DNA of 64,000 nt, from NCBI RefSeq assembly GCF_002223055.1, contig NZ_NKFL01000005.1, forward strand, positions 434,001 to 498,000, in the 5' to 3' direction. This document shows positions 36,652 through 45,503 of the stretch, piece after piece (the first letter of the stretch is position 1; each line of letters opens with the position of its first letter). Source of the DNA: Burkholderia sp. HI2500. GTDB lineage: Bacteria; Pseudomonadota; Gammaproteobacteria; Burkholderiales; Burkholderiaceae. Both the position numbers and the translations under genes were made by a program. The notes beneath the pieces are model-generated. The model did not search any database, had not been told where the DNA came from, and saw only the letters and a program-made list of their open reading frames with translations.

Positions 36652-37332
36652 TCACGACATCTCGATCCGGGCGCGCGTCACCGCGAGCAGCGCGGCCATC
36701 GCGCGGCGCGCACCGTCCTCGTCGCGCACGCGGATCGCGTCGCTGACGGCCATGTGCTCGGCGAGCGACGCGTTGTATACGTCCGCGCGGCGCGCATTCA
36801 GATGCAGTTGCGCCTCGAGCGTGCGATCGATCAGCGTGCCGAGCGGCACCAGCAGTTCGTTGCCGCCGGCCTCGAGCACGCTCAGGTGAAAGCGCAGGTC
36901 GGCGCGCACCCATTCGTCGACGTTGCGCGCGGCGGCCATCGCGCGCGCCGCGCCGTCGATCGCGTCGAACGTCTCCGGCGTATGCATGCGCGCGGCGAGC
37001 GCGGCCGCGTACGGCTCGACCATCTCGCGCATCTCCTGCAGCTTCAGCGCGAACGCGATCGGCGGCGCGACACGCGCGTACCAGTCGAGCAGGTCGGCGT
37101 CGAGCAGGTTCCAGACGCCGCGCGGCCGCACGCGCGTGCCGATCTTCGGCCGCGACTCGACGAGCCCCTTCGACGTGAGCGTACGCAGCGCCTCGCGCAT
37201 CACCGTGCGGCTCACGCCGTACATCACCATCAGGTCGGGTTCCCTCGGCAGCAGCGACTCGGGCGGGTAGTCGCCGCGCAGGATCGCCGTGGCGAGCCGG
37301 AAGGCCGTTTGTCCATGCAGGTCGCGTCGAAT
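36652..37332 (-). CDS. GntR/FadR-family regulator (DgoR-like) with apparent non-ATG start
   Basis: The winged-helix domain reads LHGQTAFRLATAILRGDYPPESLLPREPDLMVMYGVSRTVMREALRTLTSKGLVE; the C-terminal FCD domain includes EMREMVEPYAAALAA, VRADLRFHLSVLEAGGNELL and SLAEHMAVSDAIRVRDEDGA. Helices 1 and 2 of the DNA-binding domain precede the first ATG (37230). Upstream to the stop at about 37345-37347 there is no ATG, GTG or TTG in frame; the best site is ATT 37332 (or ATC 37335), with GGAGAACG just upstream. Starting at ATT gives 226 residues. It is divergent from dgoD, so a DgoR-like role is likely. Confidence 0.8.
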   Translation of the reverse strand: MRRDLHGQTAFRLATAILRGDYPPESLLPREPDLMVMYGVSRTVMREALRTLTSKGLVESRPKIGTRVRPRGVWNLLDADLLDWYARVAPPIAFALKLQEMREMVEPYAAALAARMHTPETFDAIDGAARAMAAARNVDEWVRADLRFHLSVLEAGGNELLVPLGTLIDRTLEAQLHLNARRADVYNASLAEHMAVSDAIRVRDEDGARRAMAALLAVTRARIEMS

Positions 37333-37375
37333 GATCGTTCTCCGTTATGCGAGTACCCGGGCGTGCCGGCTGCCC

Positions 37376-37407
37376 ACTATCTGCACAATAGTGCTATTAA
37401 TACTATT
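37376..37407. promoter_or_regulatory. Operator-like repeats between dgoR-like gene and dgoD
   Basis: ACTAT (37376-37380), ATAGT (37388-37392) and ACTAT (37402-37406) form two overlapping inverted repeats, including AATAGT-N9-ACTATT at 37387-37407. It is the only AT-rich patch in the divergent gap and is a strong candidate binding site for the FadR/GntR regulator. Confidence 0.6.
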
Positions 37408-37498
37408 TTTTATCGGACTGCGCTAGGATAACCGCGAAAGCACGCGACTGCGCGCCGCGCCCGACTGCCCGCGCTGGTCAACCCTGGAGACTCGCACC

Positions 37499-38647
37499 GT
37501 GAAAATCACCCGCCTCGAAACCTTCGTCGTCCCGCCGCGCTGGCTGTTTCTCAAGATCGAAACCGACGAGGGCATCGTCGGCTGGGGCGAGCCGATCGTC
37601 GAGGGCCGCGCGCACACGGTCGAGGCTGCCGTGCAGGAGCTGGCCGACTACCTCGTCGGCCGCGACCCGCTGCTGATCGAGGATCACTGGCAGGTGATGT
37701 ACCGTGCGGGCTTCTACCGCGGCGGCCCGATCACGATGAGCGCGATCGCGGGCGTCGACCAGGCACTGTGGGACATCAAGGGCAAGCATCACGGCGTGCC
37801 CGTCCACGCGCTGCTCGGCGGCCAGGTGCGCGATCGCATCAAGGTGTATTCGTGGATCGGCGGCGACCGGCCGAGCGACGTCGCGAACAATGCGCGCGCG
37901 GTGGTCGAGCGCGGCTTCAAGGCCGTGAAGATGAACGGCTCCGAGGAGCTGCAGATCGTCGACACCTACGACAAGGTCGAGCAGGTGATCGCGAACGTCG
38001 CGGCGGTGCGCGATGCGGTCGGCCCGCACGTCGGGATCGGCGTCGACTTCCACGGCCGCGTGCACAAGCCGATGGCGAAGGTGCTCGCGAAGGAACTCGA
38101 TCCGTACAAGCTGATGTTCATCGAGGAGCCGGTGCTGTCGGAGAACGCCGAGGCGCTGCGCGACATCGTCAACCAGACCAACACGCCGATCGCGCTCGGC
38201 GAGCGGCTCTACTCGCGCTGGGATTTCAAGCACATCCTCGCAGGCGGCTACGTCGACATCATCCAGCCCGACGCATCGCACGCGGGCGGCATCACCGAGT
38301 GCCGCAAGATCGCGACGCTCGCGGAGAGCTACGACGTCGCGCTCGCGCTGCACTGCCCGCTTGGGCCCATTGCGCTCGCCGCGTGCCTGCAGCTCGACGC
38401 GGTCAGCTACAACGCATTCATCCAGGAGCAGAGCCTCGGCATCCACTACAACCAGGGCAACGACCTGCTCGACTACCTGCGCAACCCCGAGGTGTTCCGC
38501 TACGAGGACGGCTTCGTCGCGATCCCGCAGGGCCCGGGGCTCGGCATCGACGTGAACGAGGAGAAGGTGCGCGAGATGGCGAAGACGGGGCACCGCTGGC
38601 GCAACCCGGTGTGGCGTCACGAGGACGGCAGCGTCGCCGAGTGGTGA
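37499..38647 (+). CDS. dgoD: D-galactonate dehydratase DgoD
   Basis: A 382-residue enolase-superfamily (mandelate racemase subgroup) enzyme converting D-galactonate to 2-keto-3-deoxygalactonate. It closely follows the E. coli DgoD pattern: [35 protein letters not shown], metal ligands in GVDFHGR (Asp), FIEEP (Glu) and LGER (Glu), and the acid/base His in [16 protein letters not shown], ending [18 protein letters not shown] 37499 follows GGAGA at good spacing. It is divergent from its probable regulator. dgoK, dgoA and a transporter are not in the window, so the pathway is completed elsewhere. Confidence 0.95.
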   Translation: MKITRLETFVVPPRWLFLKIETDEGIVGWGEPIVEGRAHTVEAAVQELADYLVGRDPLLIEDHWQVMYRAGFYRGGPITMSAIAGVDQALWDIKGKHHGVPVHALLGGQVRDRIKVYSWIGGDRPSDVANNARAVVERGFKAVKMNGSEELQIVDTYDKVEQVIANVAAVRDAVGPHVGIGVDFHGRVHKPMAKVLAKELDPYKLMFIEEPVLSENAEALRDIVNQTNTPIALGERLYSRWDFKHILAGGYVDIIQPDASHAGGITECRKIATLAESYDVALALHCPLGPIALAACLQLDAVSYNAFIQEQSLGIHYNQGNDLLDYLRNPEVFRYEDGFVAIPQGPGLGIDVNEEKVREMAKTGHRWRNPVWRHEDGSVAEW

Positions 38648-38698
38648 GCGCGATGCGCGGCGTGCGGCTTCGGCGCGCGCGGCAAGTATCGATTCGAG

Positions 38699-38726
38699 AA
38701 CGGCTGCCAGCAGGCAGCCGTTTTTG
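38699..38726 (+). terminator. Rho-independent terminator of dgoD
   Basis: Hairpin cggctgcc (38701-38708) with ggcagccg (38713-38720), loop agca, followed by TTTTT at 38721-38725. A separate 16-base perfect palindrome (cccggcacgtgccggg, 38743-38758) follows, of unknown role. Confidence 0.88.
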
Positions 38727-38800
38727 CATGCGCGGTGCGGGGCCCGGCACGTGCCGGGTGCGCGACGGCGGCCTTGCGCCGCGCCGCGCGCGCCCTGCCG

Positions 38801-39733
38801 TCAGCCGAGTGCCGCGAACCCCGGCACGCTGAACGACAGCACGGCGGCTGCGACGAACACGCCGATCATCGTCAGCGCCTCGAGATGCAGGATGTTGCGG
38901 AACGTGTGCGCATCCTCGGTCGACGCGGTGCGGCGCAGGCGCGGCAGCGCCGCGAAGCGGTTCAGGCCGCCGAGCACGAGCGCGAGCGCGACGAGCAGCA
39001 GCTTCAGCAGCAACACGCGCCCCCACGTGCTGCCGTCGAGCGGTGCGAGCGAACCGCCGAGCCCGCGGATCGCATTGAGCGCGCCAGTGCCGAGCACGAA
39101 GACGACCGCGATGATCGACGTGCGCGACAGATGCTGGCCGATGCGGATCAGCGCGCCGCGCGCGACCGACGACCCGAGCGCCGGCAGCACCGCGAGCCCG
39201 CCCGCGAGCACGAGGCCACCCCACACGGCCGTCGCGAGCAGGTGCAGCGTCTGCACGCCGACCGCCGCGGACAGCGCACCCGTATCGGCCGCATGGCCGA
39301 GCGACGCCTTGCCGGCCGCGACCACGATCACCGCGAGCCACAGCACCGCGTGCGCGGCCGGGCCCTCCGGCTTCGCCAGCGCGACGATCGCGAGCACCAC
39401 GGCGCCGGCGAACGCGACGCTCCACGCGAAGCCCGTATGCGTCTGCATCAGCATCACGGGAATCGCGGCGAACGCGCCGCCGAGCCCCGCCCCGCTCATC
39501 GTCGCGGCCTCGTAGACGAGCCAGCCGAGATCCGCGAGCACCAGCGCCAGCGCCGCCGCGACCAGCGAATGTTGCGCGCGCAGCCACGCGGAGTGCGACG
39601 GCGCGACGACCGGACGCGCACCGTCCTTGCCGAGCCATGCCTTGAGCAGCGCCGAGCCGACCGCCATCGCGAACGCCGCGTCCATCAGTGCCGCGAGCGC
39701 GACCTGACCGATCCACAAGCTGTCGAACTTCAT
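38801..39733 (-). CDS. copD: CopD-family membrane protein (copper resistance/import)
   Basis: A 310-residue protein with eight or so membrane segments, starting at ATG 39733. Motifs include LWIGQVALAALMDAAFAMAVG, a His in MLMQTHTGFAWS, and THLLATAVWGGL-like sequence (LHLLATAVWGGLVLAGG) typical of the CopD domain, with further His residues (GHAADTG, IGQHLSRTS). CopD proteins act with periplasmic CopC in copper transfer; no copC is adjacent here. The gene is alone on its strand, converging on dgoD. Function is inferred from family. Confidence 0.85.
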   Translation of the reverse strand: MKFDSLWIGQVALAALMDAAFAMAVGSALLKAWLGKDGARPVVAPSHSAWLRAQHSLVAAALALVLADLGWLVYEAATMSGAGLGGAFAAIPVMLMQTHTGFAWSVAFAGAVVLAIVALAKPEGPAAHAVLWLAVIVVAAGKASLGHAADTGALSAAVGVQTLHLLATAVWGGLVLAGGLAVLPALGSSVARGALIRIGQHLSRTSIIAVVFVLGTGALNAIRGLGGSLAPLDGSTWGRVLLLKLLLVALALVLGGLNRFAALPRLRRTASTEDAHTFRNILHLEALTMIGVFVAAAVLSFSVPGFAALG

Positions 39734-40112
39734 CGCGCACACCCTCCCGACAGCGGCAGGCCGACGAGATGGCAGCAACGGGATGGACAGCGTGAGGAAG
39801 GCAACGGCACGGTAGAAAACGTCATCGATGAATCCGGAAACGGGAGAAATGACTGGACCTGCGGCGGAGGCGGCGCCGCGCGACCCGCGAGTGTACGGTC
39901 TTCGATGGTGAAAACGCACGCCGGTTCACACCGACACGTCGCAATGCGCGTCAAATTGTCGCAAGTCGCAAACGGACAGGAACCGATGTCCTTTTGCCAA
40001 ATAGCCGTCATTACCCATCGATGATAGAATGCCGCGTCGCAGCAGCCCGGCTGCCCTGCCGTCATGCGCCGAGCCGATCGTAGCCCGGACAACAGGTCCC
40101 CGTCGAATAAAC
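39734..40112. other. Divergent intergenic region copD / cytochrome operon
   Basis: These 379 bases lie between divergent genes and presumably carry both promoters. I see no clear consensus promoter, RNA or small gene. Confidence 0.4.
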
Positions 40113-40877
40113 ATGGAGTCTCGTGTGTCTTCAAGACGCCTCTTCCGTCCGCTGCTCGCCGTACTGATGTTCGGCAGCGCGGGCCTTATGAGCGCTGCCC
40201 AAGCGCAGACCAAGCCCACGGAGCAAGCGCACGCCCAGCAGGCGCCGCTCAAGGCACCCGATACCATGGCCGAGCGTGTGCGCGGCTGTACGGCCTGCCA
40301 TGGCGTCCATGGCCAGGGCACGGACAACGACTACTTCCCGCGTCTTGCCGGCAAGCCGGCCGAGTACCTGTACAACCAGCTCGTCAACTTCCGTGACGGC
40401 CGGCGCAAGTACCCGCCGATGAACTACCTGCTGACGTACCTGAACGACGACTACCTGCGTGAAATGGCCGAGCACTTCTCGGCCGAACGCCCGCCGTACC
40501 CGGCGCCGGCGAAGCCGACGCTGCCGGCCGCGACGCTCGCGCGCGGCAAGCAGCTCGTCACGCAAGGCGACCCGTCCCGCAAGCTGCCGGCCTGCGTGGC
40601 CTGCCACGGCGCGACGCTGACCGGCATGCAGCCGGCGATCCCGGGCCTGGTCGGCCTGCACGCCGACTACCTGAGCGCGCAGATCGGTGCATGGCGTTCG
40701 GGCAACCGTCACGCGAAGGCGCCTGACTGCATGCATGAAGTCGCGTCGAAGCTTTCCGACGAAGACGTGACGGCCGTGACCGCATGGCTTGCCGCGCAAC
40801 CGGCGCCCGCCAACCCCGTGCCGGCTCCGGCGCGTTCGATGAAGACTCCGCTCGCCTGCGGCAGCGAACCGCAATAA
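40113..40877 (+). CDS. Dihaem cytochrome c (c4-like), exported
   Basis: A 254-residue precursor with signal peptide (RLFRPLLAVLMFGSAGLMSAAQA). Two haem-binding sites CTACHGVHG and CVACHGATL lie in tandem cytochrome domains, each followed by possible Met ligands (PPMNYL, TGMQPAI). This is the c4-type arrangement, usually periplasmic. It is followed 19 bases later by a three-haem cytochrome gene. Such pairs pass electrons from periplasmic dehydrogenases to terminal oxidases, but no dehydrogenase gene is adjacent. ATG 40113 gives MESRVSSRRLF, a plausible signal-peptide start. Confidence 0.88.
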   Translation: MESRVSSRRLFRPLLAVLMFGSAGLMSAAQAQTKPTEQAHAQQAPLKAPDTMAERVRGCTACHGVHGQGTDNDYFPRLAGKPAEYLYNQLVNFRDGRRKYPPMNYLLTYLNDDYLREMAEHFSAERPPYPAPAKPTLPAATLARGKQLVTQGDPSRKLPACVACHGATLTGMQPAIPGLVGLHADYLSAQIGAWRSGNRHAKAPDCMHEVASKLSDEDVTAVTAWLAAQPAPANPVPAPARSMKTPLACGSEPQ

Positions 40878-40896
40878 GGCAAGGGAGACAGACACA

Positions 40897-42195
40897 ATGA
40901 AACGCAAGTCCCTGTTTGCACTCTCGGCCGTCGCGATCGTCGCGGCTGCCGCTCTCGTGCCGGTCCTGTGGCCGGGCAACGACACGCTGCACGGCGCTTC
41001 CGCCGTCGCGGCCACGCCGGCCGACCAGGCCGCGCTGATCAAGAAGGGCGAATACCTCGCGCGCGTCGGCGACTGTATCGCGTGCCACACCGTGCGCGGC
41101 GGCAAGTCGTTCGCGGGCGGCCTGCCGATGGCGACGCCGTTCGGCACGATGTACACGCCGAACATCACGCCGGACGACAAGGATGGCATCGGCAAGTGGA
41201 CGTCGGACGACTTCTACCGCGCGATGCACACCGGTCGTTCGAAGGACGGCAGCCTGCTCTACCCGGGCTTCCCGTTCGCGAGCTACACGAAGGTCACGCG
41301 TGCGGATTCGGACGCGATCTACGCGTACCTGCGCTCGGTCGCGCCGGTGTCGGTGCCGAGCCGTCCGCATGAACTGAAGTTCCCGTTCAACAACCGCAAC
41401 CTGCTGATCGGCTGGCGCACGCTGTTCTTCAAGGAAGGCGAATACAAGCCGGATCCGACCAAGTCGGTCGAATGGAACCGCGGCGCGTACCTCGTCGAAG
41501 GCCTCGGCCACTGCTCGATGTGCCACACGTCGATCAACATGATGGGCGGCCCGGTGACGGGCTCGGCGTTTGCCGGCGGCCTGATCCCGCTGCAGAACTG
41601 GTATGCGCCGTCGCTGACGAACGACAAGGAACTCGGCCTCGGCGACTGGCACGTGCAGGAGCTGTCCGACCTGCTGCAGGCCGGCGTGTCGCAGAAGGGC
41701 GCGGTGTTCGGCCCGATGGCGGACGTGGTCCACAACAGCCTGCAGTACATGACCGACGAAGATACGCGCGCAATGTCGACGTACCTGAAGTCGATCCCGC
41801 AGAAGGCTGAAGCGCCGAAGAACATGCAGTACGAGCCGTCGAAGCAGTTCGGCAACGCGCTGTTCGACCAGGGCAAGAAGATCTACGCGGACAACTGCGC
41901 GACCTGCCACGCCGAAAACGGCGCGGGCAAGCCGCCGGCGTATCCGCCGCTCGCGGGCAACCACTCGATCATGATGGAATCGGCCGTCAACCCGATCCGC
42001 ATGGTGCTGAACGGTGGCTATCCGCCGAGCACGTTCAAGAATCCGCGTCCGTACGGGATGCCGCCGTTCGCGCAGTCGCTGTCGAACCAGGAAGTTGCGG
42101 CGGTCGTCACGTATATCCGGGTATCGTGGGGCAACAACGGTACGCCGATCTCGCCGCAACAGGTGAGCGACCTGCGTTCCGCGCCGCTCGACTAA
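40897..42195 (+). CDS. Trihaem cytochrome c (alcohol/gluconate dehydrogenase cytochrome-subunit type)
   Basis: A 432-residue exported protein. Signal/anchor sequence FALSAVAIVAAAALVPVLWPG is followed by three haem sites: CIACHTVRGG, CSMCHTSINM and CATCHAENGAG. The motif order (GEYLARVGDCIACH... YTPNITPD...; RGAYLVEGLGHCSMCH; YADNCATCH) matches the cytochrome subunit of membrane-bound three-component dehydrogenases of acetic acid bacteria and Burkholderia. The flavoprotein and small subunits are not encoded next to it, so its electron donor is unknown. It follows the c4-like gene by 19 bases, and an intrinsic terminator closes the operon. Confidence 0.9.
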   Translation: MKRKSLFALSAVAIVAAAALVPVLWPGNDTLHGASAVAATPADQAALIKKGEYLARVGDCIACHTVRGGKSFAGGLPMATPFGTMYTPNITPDDKDGIGKWTSDDFYRAMHTGRSKDGSLLYPGFPFASYTKVTRADSDAIYAYLRSVAPVSVPSRPHELKFPFNNRNLLIGWRTLFFKEGEYKPDPTKSVEWNRGAYLVEGLGHCSMCHTSINMMGGPVTGSAFAGGLIPLQNWYAPSLTNDKELGLGDWHVQELSDLLQAGVSQKGAVFGPMADVVHNSLQYMTDEDTRAMSTYLKSIPQKAEAPKNMQYEPSKQFGNALFDQGKKIYADNCATCHAENGAGKPPAYPPLAGNHSIMMESAVNPIRMVLNGGYPPSTFKNPRPYGMPPFAQSLSNQEVAAVVTYIRVSWGNNGTPISPQQVSDLRSAPLD

Positions 42196-42214
42196 GAAGC
42201 GGCTGACACAAACG

Positions 42215-42250
42215 GGGCGCGGCTGCGGGAAACCGCGGCCGCGCCCTTTT
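42215..42250 (+). terminator. Rho-independent terminator of the cytochrome operon
   Basis: A 14-base-pair GC-rich hairpin (42215-42228 with 42233-42246, one G:T pair), a GAAA loop and TTTT at 42247-42250, immediately after the trihaem cytochrome gene. Confidence 0.9.
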
Positions 42251-42329
42251 GCATTTTGCATTTTGCGATGTCACTTCCCGCGCGGGCCGCGCGCGACGTC
42301 GCCGATCATAAAACTGAAGAGTGGTATCT

Positions 42330-43778
42330 ATGTCTTTCGAATCTCTCGGCTTGGCCGAACCGCTGGTCAAGGCGGTCAACGAGCTCGGCTACACGTCGCC
42401 GACCCCGATCCAGCAACAGGCGATCCCGGCCGTCCTCGGCGGCGGCGACCTGCTCGCCGGCGCGCAAACGGGCACCGGCAAGACCGCCGGCTTCACGCTG
42501 CCGATCCTGCAACGCCTGCATACGTTCTATGCGGAACATCGCGGCGCGAAGCGCGCAGTGCGCGCGCTGATCCTCACGCCGACGCGCGAACTCGCCGCCC
42601 AGGTCGAGGAAAGCGTCCGTGCGTACAGCAAGTACCTGAAGCTGCGCTCGACCGTGATGTTCGGCGGCGTCAGCATCAATCCGCAGATAGATGCGCTCAA
42701 GCGCGGCGTCGACATCGTCGTCGCGACGCCGGGCCGCCTGCTCGATCACATGCAGCAGAAGACGATCGACCTGTCGGACCTCGACATCCTCGTGCTCGAC
42801 GAAGCCGACCGGATGCTCGACATGGGCTTCATTCACGACATCAAGCGCGTGCTCGCGAAGCTGCCGCCGCAGCGCCAGAACCTGCTGTTCTCGGCCACCT
42901 TCTCCGACGAGATCAAGGCGCTCGCCGACAGCCTGCTCGACTCGCCCGCGCTGATCGAGGTCGCACGCCGCAACACGACCGCCGAAAGCGTCGCGCAGAA
43001 GATCCACCCGGTCGACCGCGACCGCAAGCGCGAACTGCTCACGCACCTGATCCGCGAACACAACTGGTTCCAGGTGCTCGTGTTCACGCGCACGAAGCAC
43101 GGCGCGAACCGGCTCGCCGAGCAGCTGACGAAGGACGGCATCAGCGCGATGGCGATCCACGGCAACAAGAGCCAGTCGGCCCGCACGCGCGCGCTGGCGG
43201 AGTTCAAGAACAGCACGCTGCAGGTGCTCGTCGCGACCGACATCGCCGCGCGCGGGATCGACATCGACCAGCTGCCGCACGTCGTCAATTTCGACCTGCC
43301 GAACGTGCCGGAAGACTACGTGCACCGGATCGGCCGCACGGGCCGCGCGGGCGCGACCGGCGAAGCCGTGTCGCTCGTGTGCGTCGACGAGAAGCAGCTG
43401 CTGCGCGACATCGAGCGGCTGATCAAGCGCGAGATTCCGCAGGAAGTGATCGCGGGCTTCGAACCCGATCCGAACGCGAAGCCGGAGCCGATCCAGCAGC
43501 GCCGCGGGCAGCAGCAGCCGCGCGGCGGTGGCGGCGGCGGTGGCAATCGCCAGCCGCGCGCAGGCGGCTCAGGCCAGCCGGCCGCGAAACGCGACGGCAA
43601 TGCGCAACCGAAGGCGACCCAGCAGAAGGCCGCGAAGCCGCGCACGCAAGGGCAAGGCGGCGCCGGCGGCAACGGCGGGCGTCCGGCCGGTGGCGGCAAC
43701 AGCGCACGCCCGGCGAACGGCAATGCCGCGCACGCGAACCGCAACCGCTCGTCGCGCAGCGGCCAGCGCGGTCACTGA
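42330..43778 (+). CDS. rhlE: DEAD-box RNA helicase RhlE-like
   Basis: A 482-residue helicase. Motifs: Q motif around TPIQQQAIP, Walker [39 protein letters not shown] (FSATFSDEI), and C-terminal [11 protein letters not shown] and [10 protein letters not shown]. The C-terminal ~110 residues are low-complexity Gly/Gln/Arg/Asn-rich ([14 protein letters not shown] type), an RNA-binding tail typical of RhlE. ATG 42330 was chosen over the in-frame GTG 42321. The 3' end overlaps the convergent gene at 43772 by seven bases. Confidence 0.93.
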   Translation: MSFESLGLAEPLVKAVNELGYTSPTPIQQQAIPAVLGGGDLLAGAQTGTGKTAGFTLPILQRLHTFYAEHRGAKRAVRALILTPTRELAAQVEESVRAYSKYLKLRSTVMFGGVSINPQIDALKRGVDIVVATPGRLLDHMQQKTIDLSDLDILVLDEADRMLDMGFIHDIKRVLAKLPPQRQNLLFSATFSDEIKALADSLLDSPALIEVARRNTTAESVAQKIHPVDRDRKRELLTHLIREHNWFQVLVFTRTKHGANRLAEQLTKDGISAMAIHGNKSQSARTRALAEFKNSTLQVLVATDIAARGIDIDQLPHVVNFDLPNVPEDYVHRIGRTGRAGATGEAVSLVCVDEKQLLRDIERLIKREIPQEVIAGFEPDPNAKPEPIQQRRGQQQPRGGGGGGGNRQPRAGGSGQPAAKRDGNAQPKATQQKAAKPRTQGQGGAGGNGGRPAGGGNSARPANGNAAHANRNRSSRSGQRGH

Positions 43779-44278
43779 AGCCGTGCGGCTGCGCGCCGCA
43801 GGTGCTCGACCTGGCGTTGCCAGCGCGCGAGCACCTCGGTGCGCTCCCCTTCCAGCGTGAACGTGACACCTGTCGCGAGACGCGCATAGCCGACCCGCTG
43901 CGCATCGCCGTGCGCGATCGTCGCAGCGAATCCGGCCAGTCCGCCGAAATCTCCTTCGAGCGGCGCCATTCTCAATTGCGCCTGAAAGAACGCGCCGTCC
44001 GCGACCAGCGTCAACGCGGCCGACCGCCGTTGCGCGATCGCGCGCGCCGCACGCGATTGCGGCCAGAGCGCCAGCAGCAGCGTGCGCGCATCGTGTGCAT
44101 AGATTTCGCCGACGCCGAGCAGCGTCGTGCGCAACTGGCCATCGTCGGTCGCGACGATCAACGATGCGGCGAGGTCGGCATGACGCTCGAGCGCGGTACC
44201 GTCGAACAACGAGACGACGGCCGGCGGCCACGCATCGAACGTCCATTGTTCGAGCGCGTGGCGATGGGTATCGGTCAT
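43772..44278 (-). CDS. Hypothetical protein, possible FMN-binding split-barrel fold
   Basis: A 168-residue protein: [52 protein letters not shown], then [36 protein letters not shown] and a C-terminal [16 protein letters not shown]. The strand-rich pattern is reminiscent of pyridoxamine-phosphate-oxidase-like split barrels, but no cofactor motif is certain. No signal peptide is evident. It converges on rhlE with a seven-base overlap and lies 70 bases downstream of a ferritin-like protein gene on the same strand. Function not assigned. Confidence 0.6.
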   Translation of the reverse strand: MTDTHRHALEQWTFDAWPPAVVSLFDGTALERHADLAASLIVATDDGQLRTTLLGVGEIYAHDARTLLLALWPQSRAARAIAQRRSAALTLVADGAFFQAQLRMAPLEGDFGGLAGFAATIAHGDAQRVGYARLATGVTFTLEGERTEVLARWQRQVEHLRRAAARLQ

Positions 44279-44348
44279 GATGGCGTGGCCCCGATGGATA
44301 AGCGGATGAAGAGCCGCAGCATACGCGCGTCGGGCCGCGCCGCGGCGC

Positions 44349-45176
44349 TCAGCGCAGGAACACGTGCCGCGTGATCTTCGTGAGCGGATAGTGAACGCCC
44401 GGCTGGATCTTCGCGGGCAGGTCGAGCGGCTTGAGCAGCATCTTCACGCACATGTCGGCCGACAGGTTGCGCCGCACGAGCGTGCTGATGCGCGCGGCGC
44501 GTTCGCGGTTGTACTGGCTGTCGCCGACACGATCCGGATAGCGCACCGCGAACACGTGGCGCAGCGCGATCTCCGAATCCTCGTTCTTGATCTCCATCAC
44601 GCGGCGCGCCAGCGCGCCGAGCACCGCAAGGCGGCCATTGCCTTCGACCTGGTTGTACTTCTTGAAGAACTTGAAGAAGTGCTTGTAGTGGCGCACTTCG
44701 TCGGTGCGGATGTTGTCGGTGATTTCCTTCAGCACGGGCTCGTCCGAGCACTCGTTGATCGCGCGATAGAGCGTGGCCGTGCCCGTCTCGACGACGCAGC
44801 GCGCGACCATCTCGAGCGCGCGGGTCTTCTCGAACGCCTCGACCTTGCAGGTCTGCGAATACTCGGCGAAGAAGTTCGCGAACGCGGTATCCCAGTCGAA
44901 CTCCGGCCACACGTGCGCGATGTATGCCTTCAGCGCGCGCCCGTGCTGCAATTCTTCGTGCTCCCATGCATTGTTGAGCCATGCGGAGACTTCCGGATCG
45001 TCGTTGAAGAACTGGCTCAGATTGCTCGTGTAGAGATCCGAGCCGCTTTCGATGAACGACGACGCGCACAGCAGCAGCAACAGATCCTCGTTCGCGGCGG
45101 CACGTTGACGATCGATCCGGTTCAGGTCGATGTCCTCGATTCGCCACGGCATCACATGCGTCGTTTTGGTGTCCAT
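44349..45176 (-). CDS. Ferritin-like di-iron protein
   Basis: A 275-residue helical protein. Likely metal ligands are in WEHEELQHGRALKAY (E-H-E-E-L-Q-H) and, later, IRTDEVRHYKHFFKFF (D-E-x-x-H-Y-x-H), plus an early Glu (SFIESGSDLY); this resembles ferritin-like carboxylate-bridged di-iron proteins. No redox partner is identified. Start ATG 45176 gives MDTKTTHVMPWRIEDIDLNRID. It has an upstream gap of 327 bases from the next minus-strand gene. Confidence 0.75.
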   Translation of the reverse strand: MDTKTTHVMPWRIEDIDLNRIDRQRAAANEDLLLLLCASSFIESGSDLYTSNLSQFFNDDPEVSAWLNNAWEHEELQHGRALKAYIAHVWPEFDWDTAFANFFAEYSQTCKVEAFEKTRALEMVARCVVETGTATLYRAINECSDEPVLKEITDNIRTDEVRHYKHFFKFFKKYNQVEGNGRLAVLGALARRVMEIKNEDSEIALRHVFAVRYPDRVGDSQYNRERAARISTLVRRNLSADMCVKMLLKPLDLPAKIQPGVHYPLTKITRHVFLR

Positions 45177-45503
45177 GGTGGTGCGCTCCCAGTCGTCGCG
45201 CGGAGGCCGGCCCATGCCTTCGGCACAGGCGCCGGCCCTCCCGCAGGCGGCGTTTTACTTGCGTTTATAGTGGATTGGTCCGGCCGAACCATGCTGGCAT
45301 CTTAGCCGGACTTTGATGTTCATGCTTCAAAGCACTGACCATACCCGACAAGCGCAGTTCCACGGCGTCTGTTGCCGTTCGTTAGACGAGTCCTTCAAAC
45401 CGCTTGCGCCCGCGCGGTGATACGGCTTGCCGCAAACGAAACGGGCGGCCATTCGGCCGCCCGCTAAGCACACGACATGCCGGCGAACGTCGCCGGGAAT
45501 CCG
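45177..45503. other. Intergenic region between the ferritin-like gene and the GGT gene
   Basis: These 327 bases contain the probable promoter of the ferritin-like gene near its left end, and the GGT terminator at about 45440-45466. I see no additional gene. Confidence 0.5.
45440..45466 (-). terminator. Rho-independent terminator of the gamma-glutamyltransferase gene
   Basis: GC-rich hairpin: gggcggcc and ggccgccc with loop attc, about 45445-45464. On the minus strand it is followed by tttcgttt, a moderate T-tract. Confidence 0.7.

Noticed and set aside
38743..38758. Perfect 16-base palindrome after dgoD as a second terminator
   Set aside because: There is no loop and no T-tract, so it would not act as an intrinsic terminator; its role is unclear.
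42263..44374. A 703-codon frame overlapping rhlE in another phase
   Set aside because: Its product is Arg/Ala/Asp-rich noise, while the RhlE frame has all helicase motifs.
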